Positions 12,683-22,366 of a stretch of 64,000 nucleotides of DNA are shown here, piece after piece; within the stretch, counting starts at the first letter, position 1; each line of letters starts with the position of its first letter. The position numbers were made by a program, and so were the translations under genes. The stretch comes from Carnegiea gigantea (lineage: Eukaryota; Streptophyta; Magnoliopsida; Caryophyllales; Cactaceae). The stretch covers positions 149,866-213,865 of the forward strand of contig JAKOGI010001568.1 in NCBI GenBank assembly GCA_029747015.1. The letters run 5' to 3'. Below the pieces are notes generated by a model. It worked only from the letters and a program-made list of their open reading frames with translations, made no database searches and had not been told where the DNA came from.

Positions 12683-13871
12683 GATCTGGCACCACAACAA
12701 CACCACCATTGACACCACCATCACCACAGTCATCCTCATCCACTTCACTATCTCTCCATCAGCAAACCCAACATCATCAGCACCATCCACATCAGGCACG
12801 ATCAAAGGGCCGAGATTGAAGGGGCTTGAGTATAAATCAAGGCTACGGCGCATGGAGCTAGGGAGTCTGGGTTTTAGTTTAAGTTTTCAAGTTTTAATTT
12901 TTTGGGTTTTTAGTTACTTTCCATTGCACTTTAGTAATTTAGGGCCTGGATTTATTCTCATCTATTCGAATTTCGAATGTTAGATTCATTTTTTAGATTG
13001 CAATTTCGTATATTCAAAGCTTAATTTGTTGATTTGGGTAGTTTGTCACAATCTTCAGTTGTAATAGCATTTTTGGGTTTGGTTTTGATTAATTTCAGTT
13101 TTTCCCCTCCCTTGTTTTCGCTCTTTTTGAAGCTTTGGTAGTGGTGTTTCCGCCATTTTTAACGAGCTTGGAAGCTCATTTGTTACTTGGTTCTGGGTTA
13201 CTTGATGGTTGAGTTCAACATCCCTTCCCCTTTCCTGTTGTTCTATTCTATCCTGCTTCTTCTTTTTGTTTGTTCGAGTGCCATGTGTTGGCATCATCTT
13301 CGTCGAATTGGTGTTTGTCTTGAGTTCATTCAGTCTGAGCTCTATCCCTTCCTCCCGTTTTTCGGTTCTCTAGGTTATGCATCGTAATCTAGGCTGTGGA
13401 GGTTTGAGTTGGTTTGTGGATACGTGATTATCAACATTGTGAGGTGGGGTGAGCTTAGTTTGGCAAGGAAGCGCCTGTCCCAGTTTCCGTGGCTTGGCAA
13501 AACGGACTTTTTGCTCCCTTTTCTCCGTTTCATTCAGTAAGTATTTTGTTTACTCAACCTTGTTAAAAATCTAGTTTAGCTAATTGTTTAGTTTCATTTT
13601 CCTTATCTTTTATTTAGATAATGTAATGAGCTATATTGGAGTTTGCTCTATTATCTTAAAGTTTGCTAGGCCTTATAAAATCATGTGAGTTGTTAATGAT
13701 TAATTAGATTAGCTTTTCTTGCAATGAATATGTTCAGTTTTAGCTAGAAATGAATTAGATTAATAGTTTATGGCAATAATTTCATCCTCATCCCTGAGGA
13801 CATGACCCTCAAGTACTACAACGATAGCTGTATGCTTACGGCTTTAAAATTACACTCCAAATGCTCGTACA
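12356..13871 (+). mobile_element. Y 3' LTR, unit A (1516 bp)
   Basis: It starts CGTTCACGCC (from TGTTTACGCC in the 5' LTR) and ends GCTCGTACA. It aligns along its length with the reverse complement of 19671-21192 (12-15% different by eye). Shared landmarks include the CT microsatellite at 12642-12681, the stretch around 13140-13380 and the end block agtactac…tttaaaattaca. The two hydrophobic 66-residue frames at 13187-13387 and 20154-20354 correspond only because the LTRs are related. Confidence 0.88.
12642..12681 (+). repeat. (CT)20 microsatellite in Y 3' LTR
   Basis: An uninterrupted dinucleotide run of about 40 bp. It is also present at about 38766-38805 and 62520-62558, and as (GA)n at 20859-20899 and 46550-46589 in the inverted Y 5' LTR. 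Leu/Ser or Arg/Glu-rich frames across it are not genes. Confidence 0.95.
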
Positions 13872-13876
13872 CTAAG
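13872..13876. repeat. Y target-site duplication CTAAG, right side, unit A
   Basis: CTAAG follows the Y terminus GTACA. The partner is 21193-21197, read as CTTAG on the plus strand because that end of Y lies in the inverted block. Z gag sequence flanks both. Confidence 0.85.
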
Positions 13877-15245
13877 CATATCAATCATAGAGGCTAATTG
13901 TTTGATATGCTCATCTTGCTTTTGTTGTGCCAATAGCATACTCTCCATCATGGCCATTAAGTTAGATTTTTGAGGTGCTTGTTTAGGGTAGGGTGGTATT
14001 TGAAATCCGCGGATGGTCTAGTGTTCAATTAAGGCACAGGAGGGATGTTAGACCTATATGAAAAATTAGGGTGATTCTTTCAACTCGGATTGTAAGTGTT
14101 GAAAAAAGGGTCATTGTAGACCTATATGAAAAATTAGGGTGATTCTTTCAACTCGGATTGTAAGTGTTGAAAAAAGGGTCATTGGCTGGTCTAGGTTTAT
14201 AATTGTTGACGTATTGACTTGGTCACTAACATCTTGAGCAAAAGGACCCCAACTTGGCAATTCATAGTCAAAGGATCAACAGAACCACAAATTTCCCATG
14301 GTAGGGAAAGGGCATTTGAATTAACAGAATTCACATTCGAATGTCTCAACCTTTGAGTTGTGACATCCACTTTAGCAGAAAGTAAAGTGAGAGCATCAAG
14401 TTCTAAATTACCTCTAACCCTCTTGGGTTGGCTACTCTCATTGGACCATTGGTAGTTATTAAGTGCTATATCCTCAATCAAGTTATAGGCCTCATCTTCC
14501 GTTTTGCTCATCAAAGTGCCACCCGCTGCCGCATCTACGGTAGACTGCACCGGGTGAGTGACTCCATTCAAAAGGTTTGAATGATCATCCACTTTTAGAG
14601 TCCATGATGTGGGCATAACCGCAATAAATCTTTAGACAGCTTCCAAGCTTCATCTAGTGTCTCATCCTCCCGTTAGGCAAAAGTTGTGATTTGATTCCTT
14701 AAACTTGCTGTCTTGCTAGAAGGAAAGAACTTAGCAAAGAAAGCCTTGGTGAGCTCATCCCAGGTGGTTATCGACCCCAGAGGCAATGAATGAAGCCGTA
14801 CCCATGCCTTGTCCCTTAATAAAAATTGAAACAATCGCAGTCGTATGATGTCGGTTGAAACTCGATTGAGCTTCAAAGTATCACACACCTCTAAAAAGAC
14901 CGAGAGGTGGAGATTGGGATCCTCTATCGGGGGGCCTCCAAATCGAGATTGTTGCACCATGGATATAAGAGCCGGTTCGAGCTCAAAATTATGAGCTTCC
15001 ACAGTTAGCCTTATAATGCTTGAAGTGATCCCATAGATACCCAGGGTAATGAAATCCCAAAGTGTCCTTCCTTGATCTCTTCCACCTGCTGCCATTTTTG
15101 AAGAAGCTTCTTGGGCTTTAAGCCTTTGCTTCTCGAGCCTTGGTTTCTTCCACCTCGAATGAAAAGTCCTTTCTATCCCTGGATCGAATTCAAAAGGGAA
15201 GTGACTTTGCCTAAAAATGGGGAAATCTTCTAAGCACCACCACAA
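13877..15245 (-). pseudogene. Z gag (Athila-like), unit A
   Basis: Read leftwards from 15245, this is a plant Ty3/gypsy gag of the Retrotrans_gag type: TLWDFITLGI, NFELEPALISMVQQS, FGGPPIEDPNLHLSVFLEVC, RLRLFQFLLRDKAW, HSLPLGSITTWDELTKAFF and KTASLRNQITTFA. Just downstream are stops near 14620-14680, then a second segment (14616 to 14197) with AAAGGTLMSKTEDEAYNLIE. The CCHC zinc knuckle near 14255-14300 is damaged: the first Cys is Trp and the His is Pro (W-X2-C-X4-P-X4-C). The proline-rich C-terminal tail continues to 13872, where Y is inserted. Gag resumes on the far side of Y at 21198. Confidence 0.85.
14049..14184. repeat. 68 bp tandem duplication, unit A only
   Basis: Two identical 68 bp copies (14049-14116 and 14117-14184), each beginning tagacctatatg and ending gtcattg. 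Units B (from about 40173) and C (from about 63927) have a single copy. It lies in the tail of Z gag and shifts that frame. Confidence 0.93.
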
Positions 15246-15330
15246 CTATTACGAAAGCAAATAAAAAAAACAAAGAAAAGAAAACATTTATTCAATCTAT
15301 AAAGGACCAACTCAATATTTGATAAATTGG

Positions 15331-15348
15331 TCCCCGGTAATATTACCA
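15331..15348 (-). other. Z primer-binding site, decayed, unit A
   Basis: The minus strand reads TGGTAATATTACCGGGGA, six bases after the LTR end. The family form complementary to Asp tRNA is TGGCGCCGTTGCCGGGGA. The six differences include five transitions, most of them at former CpG positions. Confidence 0.65.
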
Positions 15349-15354
15349 AAAACT

Positions 15355-16553
15355 TGACCCCTCACAAGCGCATGGATGTTGTAGTTTAGATTAAATACCG
15401 TTCCTACAGAGACCAATGCAATTATTGAATTTATCCTTTAAAAATGCTAAAGAAAATTTATGTCGAGTTAGGATATCTTCTAAATTAATCTATCGCTAGA
15501 TGAAATGCTATTTACTGATTTAAGAATTCTATCAATTAAAAATGCCTAGTGATTTGTTTCACCAACAACGAATTAGATCCAACAAATGAAGGTTGTGCTT
15601 ACTTAAGTTTGGATAAATCAAAGGCTAACAATTGCTTATAATCCAATTCTTTCTTTCAAAAGAAACTGAATTATTTAGACTAATTAAATTGTTGTTCTTT
15701 CAAAGGTTCATGAATTAGTCCAAATTAAGCATCTAGATTTTCAAGTTTTCTCTTAACATGTAACTTTCTTTGAAAAATAACTATGTAAGTCTAATCTTGT
15801 TGACGCAATAGATTTCTTGACCAAGTTTAGCCTAAATTACTCACAATATTCACACCACAAGATAGATTGAAGCGACCCAAATAGATTAAGCATATTACAC
15901 AATCTAGTTTCATTGTCTGGCTATCAAATCCGTAGACTAAAGAAAACTACCCACTCATGATTATTAAACAAACAAGAATTATTCTAATTGAGTTTAAAGA
16001 GTAAGAAAAGAGAATTGGCTTGGCAACAATGGAGTTCTTGATAATTCTTCAATCTTTAAGCCTTCAAATTGTAAGTGATCTTCTTTCCAACCTCCCTTTT
16101 GCTCCAAAAATGATAAAATACAAGACTTTTTGAGAGGTTTTTGCGAAAAGTTAGATAGGTCTTCTGTTCTAGCAGTCGAGCATGCCTGGTTATTGCAACC
16201 AACGAACATTCTCAACTATAAACCAAGGAAAATGAATAGTTGCAGCTGTTGCAGGCCTGCCATGGACCGTGGCCTCCACCAAGAACAGTCTATGGAGGCC
16301 TATGTCTCGGTTAATTCTAGTTCTTCTTCCCCACCATGGGCATAGTGGTTGGAGGCATCCGTGTTGAGTCAAAAACTTGTCTTCTGAAGGTCAACGCTTG
16401 GTCAAAATGGTCTCAATACCTACAAAAAGCATCAGAGAATTATACCCAAGCGTAAAATGGGATTTTGGGGTATAAATTATAAATATAAAGCTCATGAATC
16501 CCTAAGAATGCAATAAATGATCCTAAAATAATGTAATCTATAGGCCCTTATTA
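15355..16553 (-). mobile_element. Z LTR (single, shared), unit A (about 1.2 kb)
   Basis: On the minus strand it begins TAATAAGGG (ancestral TGATAA) at 16553, right after a polypurine tract, and ends …GGGGTCA at 15355, before the primer-binding site and gag. It therefore has the internal 3' end on one side and the internal 5' end on the other. The left half (15355-16010) resembles the separate fragment 17251-17906 plus 25242-25326. Frames at 15994-16372 are unsupported. B carries the same LTR at 41412-42610. Confidence 0.75.
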
Positions 16554-17250
16554 AACTCCCCAATGCATAAATCATTGCTTGTCCCTAAGCACTTATGAAA
16601 TCATAATTATGATGAAGAAACTCCCTGGGTAAACATTAATAGCATCATCAATAGCCAAATTAACCCAAGAGTCAGCCCAAAAGTGAGTTAAACCATTACA
16701 GATGGATAGGAGAATTAAGTTTTTGAAATATAAGTAGAGACTATCACATCAAATATTGAATCAACCACACCCAAATCAACTTAAACACTCATATTGGCAC
16801 ATGAAAGAGGTAGAGCTAGAGGAACCAGTAGATCCTGACTTTAGCAATGAAACACTCATTACTCATGTGTTTTAAAGTATAACTTGGATCTCTTAAATGT
16901 CATTCCAAATAATCAAATCTACCATAAGTTTGATAAGACTATAAATCCACCACAACTAGAATACAAAATATACTAGGCAATCATGAGGGACTTGAATAAG
17001 GTTGTAACGTGGTTATTGGTAAAGGCTTGGATGGAACAAATATTTTGAGATTGTGGAGCTAAAATTTAAAGACAAAGAGTAAAATCATTGCCTCCCAATT
17101 TTCTTCAAAACAAACTCCGCAAACTATAATATGTCAAAGATATAAACAAATGCCCTTAGTTGGTCTAAAATTGAGAGAAAGTGTTAAAATAATCCAAATG
17201 CCAAAATCTTTAATTTCACTTCTTTTTTATTCTCTTTTTTTCTTTTTAAG
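16554..17250 (-). mobile_element. Z 3' non-coding internal end with polypurine tract, unit A
   Basis: Next to the LTR the minus strand reads attggggagt (polypurine tract, about 16555-16564), preceded by gcttagggacaagcaatg (16573-16590), the segment usually found just upstream of the 3' LTR in Athila/Tat-type elements. The remaining 650 bp hold no credible frame. Near 17215-17250 is a pyrimidine-rich run (purine-rich on the minus strand). Confidence 0.6.
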
Positions 17251-17906
17251 TGTCCGTAGGGTCACGGGTGTTATAATTTAGATTAAATATCGTTCCCAGA
17301 GAGACCCATGCAATCTACTGAGTTTACCTATTTAAAATGCTCAGAAAATATATGTCGAGTTGGGGTATCTTCTAAAATTATTCTATTACTAGATGAAATG
17401 CTATTTATTGATTTAAGAATTCTATCAATTAAAAGCACATAGGGATTTGTTTTACTAAGAATGAATTAGATCTGATAAATGAAGTTTATGCTTACTCAAG
17501 TTTGGATGAATCAAATGATAACAATCATTTATAATTCAATTCTTACTTTCAAAATGAACTGAATTATTTAGACTAATCAAATTGCCGTTCTGTTCAAAAG
17601 TTCATGAATCAGTTCAAATTAAGGACATAGGTTGTCAAATTTCCTCTTAACATGCAACTGTCTCTCAATAGTAACTATGTCAAGTCTAATCTTGATCCAA
17701 TATCGGATTTCTCCTTCTAGTACTTCATCCATCTATTTGATAATTTGCGAGCAAGTTTGGCGCAAATAACTCACAACATTCACAACACAAGATAGACTAA
17801 AATGACCCAAAAAGATTAAGCACATTATTGATAAAGGTAAAGGATCTAGTTTCATTACGTGCCTATCAAATTCGCAGACCAAAGAAACCTACTCACTCAT
17901 GATTAT
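17251..17906 (-). mobile_element. Z-type LTR fragment, proximal piece, unit A
   Basis: A diverged match to the left half of the Z LTR: tttagattaaatatcgttcc against tttagattaaataccgttcc at 15391, and gatttaagaattctatcaat in both. The match stops abruptly at GATTAT (17906), where X LTR sequence starts. The continuation expected from the Z LTR (aaacaaacaagaa) is at 25314-25326 on the opposite strand, so this is one side of the inversion breakpoint. Confidence 0.75.
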
Positions 17907-18698
17907 GTTCATTGCCTGTATCTTTAAGATTCAGCACCATTTTATTAAGTTATATTACATTTGATAAGTATACCAATGAATCAGTTTAATCAGAGATTTG
18001 CCACATAATTAGTGACCCTGTTAGTGGTAGGGCGACAACCCTTCAATCAGTGATACGTCGCAATGTTAGGCCAGGGTTCTCGATCGACCTGACAGGTGTG
18101 CACCTAGTAATGGATCGTTATATCTATCAAGGGGTTCACTTATAGATAATAATGAGCAATTTAGTTTTATATTACTTACATTTCCGTTGCTATTACGAAC
18201 TAAATGAATTGTAAAGGCGGGTACCCATCAACAGTGTTTCTATACTCATTTTATAATACACGAATGCATGTACTAAGTTTCAGCTCACATTTTCGAATTA
18301 TTTTTATGTTTTTCACTTTAGGTGATGAAGTTTCACTTGTTTCTCCATTTAGCAAGCCCTTTTAGAAGTCATTAGATGCTTACAGTGCATTCAGCATAAC
18401 ATGAATGTTGGGATCGACCTCAAGGTCAAGTTGGGTCTATATTCAATATACTTGTTTAGTATGGAGTGCTAGTTAGCACATGGTGTGATTAAGTCGATTG
18501 TGCTGAAGTTGAACTATTTTGGACTTTAGACTTGAAGTGTTTCAGTTTAATAGATATTGTAATTATGAACATGAGTTGTAAGATTGAATGGTTTCAATGA
18601 GCCTTGTCCTTATCAGGACGGTGGTAGCACCTTCCATCATTAAGTCTTCTATTGCAGTTATATATGAATCAAGTAATTAGAAATTTGGAGGCGTTACA
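17907..18698 (+). mobile_element. X 3' LTR, terminal piece (inverted), unit A
   Basis: This matches 6120-6907 of the X 5' LTR in the opposite orientation, from gttcattgcc to the LTR end GGCGTTACA at 18698. The 3' LTR body at 25327-28014 lacks exactly this portion. The LTR's CA end is retained here, unlike in the 5' LTR. Confidence 0.85.
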
Positions 18699-18703
18699 CG
18701 AGT
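18699..18703. repeat. X target-site duplication, partner copy, unit A
   Basis: CGAGT on the plus strand is the reverse complement of ACTCG at 9584-9588. It is the first sequence outside the X end. The B partners are 44755-44759 and 35707-35711. Confidence 0.85.
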
Positions 18704-19405
18704 TATGATCGATCAGACTACCCTTGGGGTGGTCACTTATTGTGCTAAACTTTAGGGAGGTTGCAACTACAAAAGGAGATGAGGGATTACTCGAAACCTT
18801 GAGGTCATCACAAGGCATATGATCATAATGATCATGCCCTAATGGAATCGGTGTCTCACTTCTAACATCAAAGTTATTGTAAGACCTAGCCTCGGGAGTA
18901 GGAGAGCCTAAACTAAAGTCAATATTGAGTAAACTCTGCAAATAAATTTTCCTATTAAAGGCAGCCAATGCCTCTAATCTATGTGTTCTACCAAGCAATG
19001 GGCAAGTGTCAACATCATGGTCAAAGGAATAACAATAATTACATGAAATGGGAGCACATGGAGTATGAGAGTGCTCATATGACATACCACCAAACTGACC
19101 CTAATCTAAAGGCGTAGCATGCATCATATAAGGGTCGAGAATAGGATGACTAAAAGCCTCTTTAGCATTTTCATACTCCACATATCATAAGCCAAATATT
19201 CAAAGAAATTCTAAACTTCATCAGGAGTCTTAATGAACAAATATCTCAAACCTCCGAGGTGCACAGTCTCAACATGACCCCGATATTCATCATTAAGACC
19301 CTCAAAGATCACTTGAAAAATTTCCCATTTCTCAAAACAATGACCAACACATTGAGAAGGAAATTCATTCAATCTACTTAAATATCACCAAAATATTTCA
19401 TGCTT
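18704..19405 (-). pseudogene. Y gag, N-terminal portion with CCHC zinc knuckle, unit A
   Basis: Upstream (19405 to about 19090, minus strand) a broken frame carries gag-core-like text: RLNEFPSQCVGHCFEKWE, IFEGLNDEYRGHVETVHLGG and LFIKTPDEV. It continues into an open frame from 19085 with an intact zinc knuckle, C15-X2-C18-X4-H23-X4-C28, followed by CPLLGRTHRLEALAAFNRK and LQSLL. The frame reaches SLIDHNS at the X insertion point; the residues after that in the open frame come from the X LTR. The knuckle suggests nucleic-acid binding as in other gag nucleocapsids. The upstream stops and the X insertion make it non-functional. Confidence 0.75.
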
Positions 19406-19648
19406 AAACTAAGGGAAATAGAAAATTACCATTTTGTTTTTTTAAAAACAAAAAATTTTAAGTTTTTCAATTTTTAGGGATTTTCAAATTTTTTCTAATT
19501 CTTTTTCAATTTTTTACTTTTCCAAATTTTTTTGATTTCTCAAGATCTAAACTAAACTAAGTCACTATTAATAATGAAATAAACAAAGTAAAACAAGATC
19601 TATGCAACTAATAAGAAAGTAGCTAAGAAAAAGAAAATGCGACCTAAT
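19406..19648 (-). mobile_element. Y leader between primer-binding site and gag, unit A
   Basis: AT-rich sequence with homopolymer T/A runs (19430-19535) and no frame. Its position between the primer-binding site and the gag core identifies it as the Y 5' leader. Confidence 0.6.
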
Positions 19649-19664
19649 CTCATGTCGGGCGCCA
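19649..19664 (-). other. Y primer-binding site, unit A
   Basis: The minus strand reads TGGCGCCCGACATGAG, six bases (agtttt) after the LTR end. The TGGCGCC core fits Lys- or Asp-type tRNA sites in plants; the remainder is too diverged to choose. The Z site has the same six-base spacer. B has TGGCGCCCAACATGAG at 45705-45720. Confidence 0.6.
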
Positions 19665-19670
19665 AAAACT

Positions 19671-20855
19671 TGTATGAGGATTTCGACTGTAAATTTAAAG
19701 CAACAAGCGTACGACTATCATCGTAGTACTTGAGGGTCGTGTCCTCAGGGACAATGATGAAATTAGGGTCACAAACTATTAATCTAATTCATTCTGAATC
19801 TACTAAAACTAAACAAATTCATTACAAGGAAAGCTAATCTAGCTAATCGTTAACAACTCATATGATTTCATAAGGCCTAACAAACTTTAAGGTAATAGAG
19901 CAAACTCAAATATAACTCATTACATTATCTAAACAAAAGATAAAATGAAATTAAACCAATAGCTAAACTAGATTTTTAACAAGGTTGAGTAAACAAATAC
20001 TTACTGAATGAAATACAGAAAAGGGAGTAAGAAGTCCGTTTTGCTAAGCCACAGAAACTGGGACATGGGCTTCCTTGCCAAAGTAAGCTCACCCCACCTC
20101 ACAACGTTGACAATCAAGCATCCACAAGCCAACTTAAAACTCCACAGCCTAGATCACGATACATAACCTAGGGAACCGAAAAATGAGAGGAAGGGACAAA
20201 GGTCAAACTTAACAAAATCAAGACAAACACCAATTCGACTAAGATAATGCCAATGCATGGCACTCAAACAAACAAAAAGAAGAAGCACGATAGAATAGAA
20301 CAACAGGAAAGTGGAAGGGATGTCAAACTCAGCCATCAAGTAACCCAGAATCAAGCAACAAATGAGCTTCCAAGCCCATTAAAAATGACGAAAATGCCAT
20401 TACCAAAGCTTCAGACATAGCGAAAATAGGGAGGGAAAAAACCGAAATTAACCAAAACCAAACCTAAGAAAGTTGCAATTACAACTAAAGATTGTGATAA
20501 ACTACCCATATCAACAAATTAAGCTTTGAATATACGAAATTGCAATATGAAAAACAAATCTAACATTCGAAATCGAATAGAAGAAAACAAATCTGTGCCC
20601 TACATTACTAAACTGCAATAAAAAGTAATAAAAACCCTAAAAATTAAAACCTAAAAACTTAAACTAAAACCTAGATTCCCTCCCTCCATGCACTGCAGCC
20701 TCGATTTATACTCAAACGTCTTCAATCTAGGCCCTTCGATCGTGCCTAATGTGGACGGTGTTGAAGATGATGCACTGGCTGATGGAGAGATAGTGAAGTG
20801 GATGAGGATGATTACAATGGTGGTGGTGTCAATGGTGGTGTTGCTGTGGTGCCAA

Positions 20856-20901
<46 letters not shown>

Positions 20902-21192
20902 GTTAGAGACGAAGAGGGATGTCAGGGTTCTTTGGTCTGATGAACCGAGAGAGAAGAGAGAGAAGGAGAAATGGGGGGTAAGCATGTAAGATGAGCATGG
21001 TGACTATGTAGATTTTAGTTTTATCTTTTTTTTTTCCCTTTCTTGCTCTCTTCCCATCATTTCTTTCACAATTTTTCCTGATTTTCAACACTTAAAAAAA
21101 ATAAATAAAATTAAAATCTAAACATAATAATTATTTCCAGCATAAATTAGGTATAAAGATACCGTAAAAGTATCGTATTTTTGGCGTAAACA
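19671..21192 (-). mobile_element. Y 5' LTR (inverted), unit A (1522 bp)
   Basis: On the minus strand it runs from TGTTTACGCC at 21192 to CCTCATACA at 19671. It pairs with the Y 3' LTR at 12356-13871, which is in the opposite orientation because this copy lies in the inverted block. It contains the (GA)n run at 20859-20899. A is intact; B has lost 384 bp of it. Confidence 0.88.
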
Positions 21193-21197
21193 CTTAG
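21193..21197. repeat. Y target-site duplication, partner copy, unit A
   Basis: CTTAG, the reverse complement of CTAAG at 13872-13876, lies directly outside the Y LTR start. Z gag coding text flanks both copies, so Y inserted within Z gag. Confidence 0.85.
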
Positions 21198-22366
21198 TAC
21201 TCATAATAAGATGTTGGAAGCCTAAATTACCCTACAAGCTACCTTTTTATCTACATCCCAAGTAAGCCCGAGCCTAATCCCAAGAGCACTGTAATTATAT
21301 TATCTTAAAAGGTGGATTAGAGGATACTGAGGGTGCTTGGCTTGAGGATGATGGTGAAGAGAACAATGCAGCAAATGAGAGGAAAAGTGGTAAGCCTGAG
21401 ACTCTAACTTTAGAAGAGGATTGCAAGGCAGTCATTCCCAAGCAGCTTTCCGCTAAGATTAAAGCCCAGGTAGTTTTTCAAGTCCTTGCATAATCGGACA
21501 TTTTAGCATTGATAGGGCTTTATGTGAACTTGGCTCTAGTATTAGTTTGATATCCTATTCTATTTTTCAGAGGCTGGACTTAAACAATTGAAACCCATAC
21601 CTATTTCACTCCAATTAGCGAATAATTTCGTGAAGTACGCTTTGGGCATTTTAGAGGATGTTCCCATTAAAGTAGGTTATTTCTATGTGCTTAATGACTT
21701 TGTTGTTCTTAATATGGCCGAAGACGCCTATACCCAAATTATCTTGGGAGGCCCTTATTGGCCACTTCGGGTTGCAAGATTGATGTGAAGGGGGCTATTG
21801 ACATTTGATGTGGGGGAGTGTTATACTGAGTTTGGCTTGTTTGAAGACCAAAACTTTTCCCCCTCTTTAATCGCTTGTGGTGAAGTTATTACTTCAGACA
21901 AGAATGTGAAGTCTGATGAGCTGCCTCCTAATGATTCTCCAATGTTTAACTATGTGTCTACTAAGGATCTTGGACTTGATTGTGCCAAGGTGGTTTTGGA
22001 AGCCCATTTGCCACCTTATATAGCCAAGGATGAGCCCTTTGATGTTAATGAGGATTCTTTGACCGATTGTTGTAGGTTTGCCCGAGTACTAATGTCCTTG
22101 TCTCCTATGGACCGAGTTGAGTATGATTTTGATTTAGAAGTGGAGTTTGGTAGTGGCCACTCTGATGAAGTCCACTACAAGACTATTTTGTATATGAACC
22201 GCGCTAATTGGCATTACTTGATGCTCAAGAAGGATCTCCATCCCGTTTACTTGAGATGGTATTTTCTTTTGTATGATTTCAACATTGAGATTCGAGACAA
22301 GGGTAAGTTGGGAACTGAGTTGCCCAGTCCCTCATCAGACACATTCATCGATCCCAAGCCAGAATA
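21198..22366 (+). pseudogene. Z gag tail, protease and RNase H-end fusion, unit A
   Basis: After the gag tail (STHNKMLEA, then a stop) and an acidic linker (about 21325-21460), an Athila-type retropepsin appears: SPCIIGHFSIDRALC-E-LGSS (21481-21540), a stop near 21580, then SLQLANN…YALGILEDVPIKVG and FVVLNMAED…TQIILGG (21588-21788). The catalytic Asp is Glu (GAA, 21526-21528); in B it is Asp. Frameshifts fall just before and just after the flap-to-ILG region. A final frame (21798-22367) runs from TFDVGE into RWYFLLYDFNIEIRDK, which resembles the C-terminal end of RNase H. Nearly all of RT is missing, so this is an internal-deletion derivative. Confidence 0.7.

Noticed and set aside
12461..12853. 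Frames with Leu/Ser or Arg/Glu runs over the CT/GA microsatellite, repeated in every unit
   Set aside because: They are translations of a dinucleotide repeat inside the Y LTR, with no other support.
13187..13387. 66-residue hydrophobic frame also found at 20154-20354 on the other strand, which might suggest a conserved small protein
   Set aside because: The two are the paired Y LTRs; similarity follows from LTR descent, and B has lost one of them by deletion. Synonymous/non-synonymous counts would be needed to argue for coding.
16130..16372. Overlapping short frames on both strands in the Z LTR, including a Cys-rich stretch
   Set aside because: They lie wholly within the LTR, on both strands, in GC-richer sequence; no gene structure.
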